Translations under genes and position numbers: made by a program | Notes under the pieces: generated by a model | What the model was told of the DNA's origin: nothing | What the model saw: only the letters and a program-made list of their open reading frames with translations | Database searches by the model: none | In this document: in pieces, positions 43,405-51,900 of the stretch | How positions within the stretch are numbered: position 1 is the first letter of the stretch | Layout: the number at the start of each line of letters is the position of its first letter | Assembly: GCF_003432115.1 (NCBI RefSeq) | Contig: NZ_QWDC01000001.1 | Span: forward strand, 930,001-994,000 | Source of the DNA: Mucilaginibacter conchicola | GTDB lineage: Bacteria; Bacteroidota; Bacteroidia; Sphingobacteriales; Sphingobacteriaceae | DNA: 64,000 bases | Reading direction: 5' to 3'

Positions 43405-45744
43405 ATGAAGTTAACCGGCACATCTATAAAAGCAGCATTTCTGCTGTTCTTCAGCATCATAATTTCTACCGCGGCATTTACGCAGGCACCCACTTTAAAG
43501 AGCGATTCGGGCCAAACCATACCGGATACTTTGCTTTTTAGGATACAACGGGCGCAGGCAGCTATCACCGAGATCAATGCATCAAACAAAAAAGGTTATG
43601 CTACCGGCAATACGCGACAATCATTATCAGATATTAGGCAGAATATAGCGCCTATTAAAGCAGATCTGACCGCCACCGGAAGGGTTATCGAACCAAAAAC
43701 ATTAACCAGTTATGACCTCATTTTAAAAACCTCACAAGATAATTTGCAGGGCCTGCAGGATAAACTATCTAAAGCCAGTAACGATCTGCAGCGGATGGCC
43801 AACGAGGTGTTAAACCTAAGCAAGGACTCGGTTTTAATGGTGCAAGCCAATGATACTACCGCCCGGAAGTTGTATAAAGATCAACTGATCGACATAAAAG
43901 TTCGTTTGCAAAACGCGGGTAAACTTACTACCGCAAACCTTGATACGGTAAGCCGTTTACTGGCTGATGTATCGGCCTCAAACCTGCAGATAACCGAACT
44001 GCAGGCCAATATCAGCGACAGGATGCAGGTATCGGGCAAAAGCGCACTGAGGAAAGAATCGCCGTATATATGGGCGGCCCCTATCGATAATAAGGATGAG
44101 GATGTGGGCGAACTGCTGTCATCATCCATTCGCGGGCAAAACAAGATACTTGGCTATTTTATCAACTCTACCTGGGATAACCGCATTCTCGTGATTCTTT
44201 TTGGCGGCGTGTTCTTTTTGTGGGTGTTCCTCAATTATCGCAAGGCCCAAAAGCCCGATCTGAAGCAAAACCTCGGCACGCTTGATTTTAAATATATCAG
44301 CGCGATGCCTGTTATCCCTGCATTAATAGTGATGCTCATTATCACCCCGCTGTTTGAGCCTGATTCACCTTCGCTTTATATCGAAATTATTTCTTTTGGC
44401 ATACTCGCCCTGCTCACTATTGATTTTTGGAAAAAACTGGAGCCCAAACAGCTGCGCCAATGGCTGTACATAGTGGGGCTATACATTTTGGTGATGGCAG
44501 TAACCGCCACCGTGCACGATGCTATTTTTGTACGCCTGTTGCTGATAGGTGTTAACGTGGCCTCATTATACATTGGTTACCGCTTCTATCAGAAACTAAA
44601 AGAGATCAATTTTAAAAAAGGTTTTATTAAGCCGGTATTGTATGTTTTCTTCTACCTCAATATTATGGCTATTATACTCAACGTATTTGGCCGTATAAGC
44701 CTGGCCAAAATATATTCTATCACCGGCATTGTTGGTCTTACGCAGGTAATAGGTCTGGCCATATTCATCCAGATACTAACGGATGCTTTGGAGCTGCAGA
44801 TCAAGATAAGCTCATGCAACGGGGGCATATTCTCAAGGTTAGATGTTTCCAAAACCCGCCAGTCTTTTCAGCGGATGCTATCGGTTATTGCCGTAATACT
44901 TTGGCTGCTGGTATTCTTTATCAATTTGAATGTGGCGGGTGGCGTGTTCAGTTTCTTCCACCAGGTGCTGGTAAAAGAGCGTGTATTTGGTACGCTTAAA
45001 TTTACGCTGGGGAATGTGCTGTTCTTTATTATCATCGTCTACGTATCCAACATCCTGCAGAAAAATATCGGCGTGTTGTTTGGCGAAAAAACAATCGGCT
45101 ACGCCAATAACAAGGTAGAGCACAAAAGTTCTAAACTCACCCTCTTCCGCCTCGTAATTGTTTTATTGGGCTTACTGCTGGCCTTTACGGCATCGGGCAT
45201 ACCAATGGATAAGCTTACGGTAGTTTTGGGTGCGTTGAGTGTAGGCATTGGCTTAGGTATGCAGAACATTGTGAACAATTTTGTATCGGGCATCATCCTC
45301 ATATTTGAGAAACCTTTTGAAATTGGCGACTTTATTGAACTGGCCGATAAAAAGGGAAAGATCCAGGACATTGGTATCCGCTCAAGCAAAATGCTTACGC
45401 AATACGGCTCCCAGGTAATTATCCCCAACGGCGATCTGCTCAGTAACCGTTTGGTGAACTGGACGCAGGGAGCATCGTACGTAAAATCAGAACTGATATT
45501 TAAAGTAAACATTGCTACAGATATCAATGCCCTCACCAAGATTATTGAAGACCAGATAAGCAAAACCGACCATACGGTAAAAAACATGTCGCCCGAGGTA
45601 TTGATCAATGCCATAACTGCCGACTCGATGGAGATAAAAATACTGATTTGGGTAACCAGCGTTTATGTTGAGCCTGCCTTTAAGAGTAAATTATTGCTTG
45701 ATCTGATGCCTCGCTTTACAGACGCGCAGATAAAAGTGATGTAA
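43405..45744 (+). CDS. Mechanosensitive ion channel (MscS type, large N-terminal periplasmic domain)
   Basis: The 779-residue protein has a signal peptide (about 1-25, ending FTQAP). A coiled-coil-rich periplasmic domain (about 30-240) is followed by about 11 helices. The MscS pore region is seen in ALSVGIGLGMQNIVNNFVSGIILIFEKPFEIGDFIEL, and GIRSSKMLTQYGSQVIIPNG marks the beta domain. The start at 43405 is used; ten upstream codons are not signal-like. Similar to MscK/YbdG-like large channels that release solutes on hypo-osmotic shock. Its 3' end overlaps the converging glycosyltransferase by 29 bp. Confidence 0.9.
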   Translation: MKLTGTSIKAAFLLFFSIIISTAAFTQAPTLKSDSGQTIPDTLLFRIQRAQAAITEINASNKKGYATGNTRQSLSDIRQNIAPIKADLTATGRVIEPKTLTSYDLILKTSQDNLQGLQDKLSKASNDLQRMANEVLNLSKDSVLMVQANDTTARKLYKDQLIDIKVRLQNAGKLTTANLDTVSRLLADVSASNLQITELQANISDRMQVSGKSALRKESPYIWAAPIDNKDEDVGELLSSSIRGQNKILGYFINSTWDNRILVILFGGVFFLWVFLNYRKAQKPDLKQNLGTLDFKYISAMPVIPALIVMLIITPLFEPDSPSLYIEIISFGILALLTIDFWKKLEPKQLRQWLYIVGLYILVMAVTATVHDAIFVRLLLIGVNVASLYIGYRFYQKLKEINFKKGFIKPVLYVFFYLNIMAIILNVFGRISLAKIYSITGIVGLTQVIGLAIFIQILTDALELQIKISSCNGGIFSRLDVSKTRQSFQRMLSVIAVILWLLVFFINLNVAGGVFSFFHQVLVKERVFGTLKFTLGNVLFFIIIVYVSNILQKNIGVLFGEKTIGYANNKVEHKSSKLTLFRLVIVLLGLLLAFTASGIPMDKLTVVLGALSVGIGLGMQNIVNNFVSGIILIFEKPFEIGDFIELADKKGKIQDIGIRSSKMLTQYGSQVIIPNGDLLSNRLVNWTQGASYVKSELIFKVNIATDINALTKIIEDQISKTDHTVKNMSPEVLINAITADSMEIKILIWVTSVYVEPAFKSKLLLDLMPRFTDAQIKVM

Positions 45745-46945
45745 TCAAGTGCGCGTGAGGCTTTAAGGTAGTAGTTGTAGCAACAGGTGCTGTTTTTGGC
45801 GCAGCTAAAGTGCTGATGTCGTCAAAATAGGTTTGCGCCAGGGCTGCCCAGCTTAACTGCGAAATATGTTTAATGCACTCAGTAGCAAAGTGGTGGGCCA
45901 ATGGCTTGTTATCGAGCAAGGTTTCCAGCTTCTCCGCATAGTCGTCAGCGTCGAAAGGGCTGCACCTGAAACCGTCTTTGCCATGCTCTACAAAATCTTT
46001 TGAACCACCGCCGTCGGCCACTACACAAGGCAATCCTGAGGCCATTGCTTCGGCAACCACATTACCGTAGGTTTCTGATACCGAAGGGAACAGGAATACA
46101 TCAGCAGATGCGTAAAGTGAAGCCAGCGAATGATGATCTACTGTACCCGTAAAAACTGCATGTTTCATGCGTTTTTCGCATATCTGGCGCGCACTGCCAT
46201 CACCCACTATCAGGAAGTTTACCTGCCTGCCACGTTCTTGAAATTTTTCGTAAATGGCTATCAATGTCTCCAGGTTTTTCTCCCACACCAACCTGCTGGC
46301 AAACATAATAGTAGGGTTTTGATTGCCGGTTAGGCGCTCAATAACGCGCTTGTCGCGGTTAACGGGGTTAAACAGATGCGTATCAATACCACGTTTCCAA
46401 AGCTGCATATTATTATGCGTTACCCCCATATCTGCCAACTCTTGCTGTATACTGGTTGATGGTACATAAACTTTTGCGCACCGGTTGTAAAAGCTTTTAT
46501 GGCCTTTTGCAATACGCCGTTTAATAGGGTTAACCAAAAAAGGCGTAAATTTAAAATAGTACTTAACGTATGATATAAAGTGCGTATGGTAAATACTAAG
46601 CACCGGCAGCTTGTTATCATCTGCATAAGTTAGCGCAAAATTACCAAGGTACGATGGTGTGGAAATATGAATAACCTGTGGTGCAAAGTGTTTTAACTTT
46701 TGATTAAGCTGGGCATTAACACGTTTTGGCAGGGCAAGCGAATAACCGGCATTAACAGGGATATTGATATAAGGCACTCTAAAAGTATCAAAGTTGCCTA
46801 TGGCATTGGGGCCCGCCCCGTAGATAAATAAATACTCGAATCGAGATGTATCGATCCGGTTGATGAGCTGGTACATGGTACGTACGGCGCCATCAAAGTC
46901 TTCTGCCAATATATCGGCAAAAAACGCCACCCTTATTTTGTTCAA
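45716..46945 (-). CDS. Glycosyltransferase family 4 (GT-B)
   Basis: This is a 409-residue cytoplasmic GT-B enzyme. The N-terminal domain is MNKIRVAFFADILAEDFDGAVRTMYQLINRI. The C-terminal donor domain contains IMFASRLVWEKNLETLIAIYEK, FLIVGDGSAR and the EX7E-type site SVSETYGNVVAEAMASGLPCVVADGGGSKDFVEHG. It probably transfers a sugar to a lipid or glycan acceptor. Substrates cannot be read. It follows a small membrane protein gene (24 nt) on the same strand. Its 3' end overlaps the MscS gene by 29 bp. Confidence 0.9.
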   Translation of the reverse strand: MNKIRVAFFADILAEDFDGAVRTMYQLINRIDTSRFEYLFIYGAGPNAIGNFDTFRVPYINIPVNAGYSLALPKRVNAQLNQKLKHFAPQVIHISTPSYLGNFALTYADDNKLPVLSIYHTHFISYVKYYFKFTPFLVNPIKRRIAKGHKSFYNRCAKVYVPSTSIQQELADMGVTHNNMQLWKRGIDTHLFNPVNRDKRVIERLTGNQNPTIMFASRLVWEKNLETLIAIYEKFQERGRQVNFLIVGDGSARQICEKRMKHAVFTGTVDHHSLASLYASADVFLFPSVSETYGNVVAEAMASGLPCVVADGGGSKDFVEHGKDGFRCSPFDADDYAEKLETLLDNKPLAHHFATECIKHISQLSWAALAQTYFDDISTLAAPKTAPVATTTTLKPHAHLITSLLSARL

Positions 46946-46969
46946 AGAAAAAGCCCTTTCAGCAGTATA

Positions 46970-47128
46970 TTATAACGAATGGGAGTGCTGGTGCTTGCTT
47001 TTCAGTCTTGAACGCATAACGCGGCGGTGCGCATCTTCTTTCTTTACCGGTACACGGGAAGCTGCCCAGATAACCAGTCCGGCTATCAGAAGCATTACAA
47101 GATCAAGTGATGAGTAGCCCATTTCCAT
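46970..47128 (-). CDS. Small single-pass membrane protein upstream of the glycosyltransferase
   Basis: The 52-residue product begins MEMGYSSLDLVMLL. It has one hydrophobic helix (about 8-25) and a basic, His/Arg/Lys-rich cytoplasmic tail (KKEDAHRRVMRSRLKSKHQHSHSL). The topology is like short membrane adaptors. Its start lies 19 nt from an exact TAnnTTTG box, and it ends 24 nt before the glycosyltransferase start on the same strand, so it is probably the first gene of a two-gene operon. It could be noise, but its topology and position favour a real gene. Confidence 0.55.
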   Translation of the reverse strand: MEMGYSSLDLVMLLIAGLVIWAASRVPVKKEDAHRRVMRSRLKSKHQHSHSL

Positions 47129-47146
47129 TGGTTTTATGTTATAATA

Positions 47147-47154
47147 CAAATCTA
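47147..47154 (-). promoter_or_regulatory. Candidate -7 box of the small membrane protein / glycosyltransferase operon
   Basis: The reverse strand reads TAGATTTG (exact TAnnTTTG), 18 nt upstream of the ATG at 47128. No -33 box is clear. The rest of the gap (47155-47418) holds an AT-rich region with a 12-bp CGGCCG-centred palindrome at 47204-47215 and a short hairpin at 47341-47361; no gene is seen. Confidence 0.35.
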
Positions 47155-47418
47155 CCCGCTTAGTTTAAGGCTAATGTTAAAGCCACATTACCAGATAAAC
47201 AATTTTCGGCCGAAAGTTAATTTTTATGTTAAGAGTTAATATTACTCTTCGTAGTTGTACTATTAAATGTTGCGTTCTAAGTAAATTAACAATACCTTAG
47301 TCGCGCATCTGTTTATAAAACGCCTGCTTGTTCTTTTTTGTTTTCCGCTTATTACGGAAAATCATAGCCCTTACCTTATTTTTTAAAAGCAGATCTACTG
47401 TACCCGATTAATTTTGTA

Positions 47419-48936
47419 ATGGATAAAAGAAAGAATTACGATTCGGATTTCTGCGGAAGTCTGCCCCTTAATCATATCAACGTAATACAAGCCTACGGCT
47501 ACCTGCTGGTGTTAGACAGCGATACGCTGGATATTATACAGGCCAGCGAAAACATCAGCGCACTGCTTAATAAACCTGCCAGCCAGTTGGTTAACACCAA
47601 TTTTGAAGACTATGCCAATATTGCCGCAATCAGAAGCTTACAAGAGCAAGTTGGCGACAGCATAAAAGATAAAGTACCTGTAACACTTACTTTGGGCATA
47701 ACTAAAGTGCAGGCTTTGGTACACTTTAAGCCTGGCTACCTCATACTGGAACTGGAGAAACCTTCTTCATCTGCCGAGCGCAGTTTCAGCAACGTTTTTG
47801 AAGAAGTAAAATATGCCATGGCCGCCATTGAGCAGGCCGATACCGTTGAGCAGGTAAGCCAGATTGCGATACAGGAGCTGCGCAAGCTTACCGGTTTTGA
47901 CGGCATTATGATGTACCGCTTTGATGCCGACTGGAACGGCACCGTTATAGCTGAAGAAAAAGTACAAAACAAAGGTTTGGAAAACTATATGGGCCATACC
48001 TTCCCTGCATCTGATATCCCAAAACAGGCACGCCAGCTATATCTTAAAAACGCATACAGGCTAATCCCCGACCGTGATTTTACGCCGGTGCGCCTCTACC
48101 CTGTCATCAACCCAAAAACAAACGCGTTTATTGACCTTAGTGATTGTAACCTGCGTGGTGTTGCTGCGGTGCATATTGAGTATTTGAAGAACATGAATGT
48201 ACAATCAAGCATGTCGTTCAGGGTGATACATAAGGGGCAGCTTTGGGGGCTTATAGCCTGCCATCACCTTACACCGCGCTATTTAAGCTTTGAGCTTTGC
48301 AGTGTTTGTGAGCTGATATCAGCTGTTGTATCAAACAAAATTACCACCATACTGTATAAAGAAAACTTTGAGTTTGAGGCTGATCTGCAAAAGAAACAAA
48401 CTGCGCTTATTGCACAGGTTTATGCAGAAGGTGACCTGCTTGCAGGGATAATAGATAATACCGAGCATAATTTAATGCACCTGCTTAATGCCGGCGGCAT
48501 AGCAGCATCAATAAACGGAAAGCTATATAAAGTAGGTAATACGCCGGATAATGGCTTTCTGGATAATATGATACTGTGGCTACAGGGTAAGAATATCGAC
48601 AAGCTGTTTGTTACAGATCATTTCTCGTCAATTTATGATGAGGCTTTGCCTTATGCTGATGTGGCCAGCGGCGCATTGGTGATGCCCGTTAACAGCGATG
48701 CAGGCGACTATATCGTAGCTTTTAGGCCCGAGGTAAAACAAACCATTAAATGGGGCGGTGATCCTAACCAGGCTATAAATTTTGAGCCGGGCAGCAAAAA
48801 CTACCACCCAAGAAATTCGTTTAAGCTTTGGCAGGAAACGGTGCACAACACCGCCGAGGCCTGGACAAAGGAAGAACTGAGTGTGGCAGAGGGCATGAGA
48901 AGTTTTATTTTTGAATTTACAACACTCAACGCGTAA
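47419..48936 (+). CDS. Bacteriophytochrome photosensory module (PAS-GAF-PHY) without kinase
   Basis: The 505-residue protein carries the complete phytochrome sensory core. The biliverdin-binding Cys12 lies before SLPLNHINVIQAYGYLL. The GAF domain has PASDIP (196-201), His252 in AAVHIEYLKNMNVQSSMSF and His282 in GLIACHHLTP. The PHY domain ends with a tongue that includes PRNSF. There is no HisKA or HATPase, so the output must lie in another protein. The hybrid kinase gene begins 9 nt downstream, and the two very likely form a split photoreceptor pathway responding to red/far-red light. Confidence 0.9.
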   Translation: MDKRKNYDSDFCGSLPLNHINVIQAYGYLLVLDSDTLDIIQASENISALLNKPASQLVNTNFEDYANIAAIRSLQEQVGDSIKDKVPVTLTLGITKVQALVHFKPGYLILELEKPSSSAERSFSNVFEEVKYAMAAIEQADTVEQVSQIAIQELRKLTGFDGIMMYRFDADWNGTVIAEEKVQNKGLENYMGHTFPASDIPKQARQLYLKNAYRLIPDRDFTPVRLYPVINPKTNAFIDLSDCNLRGVAAVHIEYLKNMNVQSSMSFRVIHKGQLWGLIACHHLTPRYLSFELCSVCELISAVVSNKITTILYKENFEFEADLQKKQTALIAQVYAEGDLLAGIIDNTEHNLMHLLNAGGIAASINGKLYKVGNTPDNGFLDNMILWLQGKNIDKLFVTDHFSSIYDEALPYADVASGALVMPVNSDAGDYIVAFRPEVKQTIKWGGDPNQAINFEPGSKNYHPRNSFKLWQETVHNTAEAWTKEELSVAEGMRSFIFEFTTLNA

Positions 48937-48945
48937 ATAATAATT

Positions 48946-51900
48946 GTGAAGGACAGCAGGACACAGTTTCCGGAAGAAAGAACACTTGAGCATTACATCA
49001 TTGCTATCGGCGCATCTGCCGGTGGCCTTGAGGCAATACACGAGTTTTTTGACCACATGCCTGCCAACTCGGGTTTTACGTTCGTGGTAATACAGCACCT
49101 GTCGCCCGATTATAAGAGCCTATTGGTTGAACTGGTTTCCAAGCACACCCACATGAAGGTGTACGAGGCCGAAAACAACATGACCCTGCAGCGCGATTGT
49201 GTTTACATTATCCCCAACAAAAAATTGATGACCATTAAAGGTCATAAGCTTCGCCTTGCAGATAAGGTTGCAGATAAAGCGCCCAACACAGCTATTGATC
49301 ATTTCCTGTTTACGCTTGCTAAAGATAAACGGGATAAAGCTATCGCTATCATCCTATCGGGCACCGGTACCGATGGCACCAAAGGTATTGAGGCGATAAA
49401 AGAGTGTGGCGGTATGGTTATAGTACAGGAGCCATCTACTGCTAAGTTTGATGGTATGCCTAACAGCGCCATCACATCGGGCAACGCTGATTTTATTTTG
49501 CCCCCCGATGCCATGCATGCCGAGGTACATAACTATGTAAATCAAAATCATAAGCCACCGCTTGAAGCAACGCACCCGGATGATGGCTTGATGAACGAAA
49601 TTTTCAATCTGGTGCACAACGGCAGCGGCCAGGATTTTAACCTGTATAAAACGCCAACCATATTAAGACGTATTGACCGCCGCATGGTTGCTGTTGATGC
49701 CAAAAGCCTTAAAGAGTACGTTGACCTGCTAAATGATAAACCTGCAGAAGTAAAACTGCTGGCCAAAGATTTTCTGATCAATGTAACTAAGTTTTTCCGC
49801 GATAAGCCTGCTTTTGATATTCTCGCTAAAGATATCATCCCTAAGCTGGTTGAAACCAAAAATGACGGCGAGGTACTAAAAGTATGGGTATGCGCTTGCA
49901 GCACCGGCGAAGAAGCTTACTCTATCGCCATCCTCATTAATGAGGAAATGCAAAAAACCGGCAAAAAAATAGAGCTGAAGATCTTCGCTACCGATGTAGA
50001 TGATTCGAGCATTGAGATAGCATCGCGTAACAGTTACCCACTAACTATTGCTAAAGAGGTACCTGCCAATCTGCTGAAAAAATACTTTGTAAAAGAGGGT
50101 AAAAATTACTCGTTAATACCTACAGTGCGCAGGCAAATTGTGTTTGCAAAGCACAATGTTATCAAGTCGCCGCCATTTATAAAGAATGATCTGGTAACGT
50201 GCCGCAACATGCTCATTTATATGAACAACCTGTTGCAGCAAAAAGTACTTTCAACCTTCCACTACTCGCTTAATAAAGATGGCTACTTGTTTTTAGGCTC
50301 GAGCGAAAATGCATCAAGCCTTAAAGATGGCCTTACCGAGATAAGCGGAAAATGGAAGATCTTCCAAAAAACAGGCACTATAAATTATGGCCTGCACCAC
50401 ACCTATACATCGGTAACACCCCACCTAAGGTATGCTGATAGCAGGAAGCTATCTTTTCAAAATAACGAATCCTCGCGCTCAATCGACGAGGAGTTCCGCG
50501 ACCTTGTTCTGGAAGAATTTGGCACCGTTGGTATTTTTATTGATAAAACCTACATGGTTAAAGAAACCATTGGCAACTTTAACCAGTTTTTGAGCCTGCC
50601 CGATAAAAAGCTTGATCTGAATATCCTTAACATGCTAAGCAAGGATATATCAGTAGTATTAAACACCGCTATCCGCAAGGCTTGGAAAGAGAATAAAAAG
50701 ACACATCTTAACCGTGTGCGCTTTAAACGTGGCAAAGATGAAATATTATTGCAGATAACGGTTAAACCACCAGATACGCGCTCGCCTAACGGCTACACGC
50801 TACTTATGTTTACCGAGGCTAAAGCAGAACATCAGCCTAAGGATGGTATTGAATTGCCACCTGCAGGCGAACATCAGACCGAGTACCTGATGGAGATGGA
50901 AGCCGAACTGAGCGAAACCCGCGTAAATCTGCAAATGGCCATCGAAGAGATGGAGACCACCAATGAGGAGTTGCAATCAAGCAACGAAGAGTTACTGTCG
51001 GCCAACGAAGAGCTGCAATCAGGCAACGAGGAGCTACAGTCGCTTAACGAGGAACTGCACACGCTTAACACCGAGCACCAGCTAAAGATCCGCGAGTTAA
51101 TAGAGCTGAATGATGACCTTGATAATTATTTCAGGAGTACGGATATAGGCCAGATATTTATTGATGCCAACCTGCGTATCCGTAAGTTTAACCCTGCAGC
51201 CATCAAAATGGTGAATTTGATAGAGGCTGATATTGGCCGCCCTATTAACCACATCTCCAGCAATATTAAGTACGATAACCTCATTAACGATATTCATACC
51301 GTGCTGGCCCGCGGGCAGGTTATTGAAAAAGAGATAGAACTAAACAATGGGAAAAACAACCTGATGAGGATAATGCCCTACGTCAGGAAAGATAATAACG
51401 CCGACGGCGTGGTGATATCTTTTGTAGATATTTCTGTTATCACCCAGTTGAATAACATCATTAATGGGGTATTCAACGCCAGCTCGGCAGCTATACTGGC
51501 GTTTAAAGAGGTACGCAATAGCAACGGAAAAATAACCGACTTTAATTGCATATCATATAACAGCGCGGCACTCGATCTTTTGAAAAAAGATGCCGAGGCA
51601 ATGGAACGCCACCCATCGCTAAAAGATTTTCCTGACCTGGCCAACCTGGTAAGTTTTGACCAATATGTAAAAATTGCAGGCGGCGCAAAAGCCCTTGAAA
51701 CGGAATTAAAAACGGCCGAAGATCTTTGGTTCCAGGCAGTAGTGGCAAAAATGAACGATGGCTTTGTGATGAGCCTTACCAATATTACTGAACGCAGACG
51801 GGCCGAGCAAAGGCTTAAACAAAACTATAACGAACTGATACACGCCCGCGAAGGCCTGCGTAATTTAAACAACGACCTGGAGCAGCGCGTGCTTGACCGT

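Noticed and set aside
47409..47416. Exact TAATTTTG box just ahead of the phytochrome gene as its promoter
   Set aside because: It ends 2 nt before the start codon, so transcription would begin inside the gene. Probably chance in AT-rich DNA.
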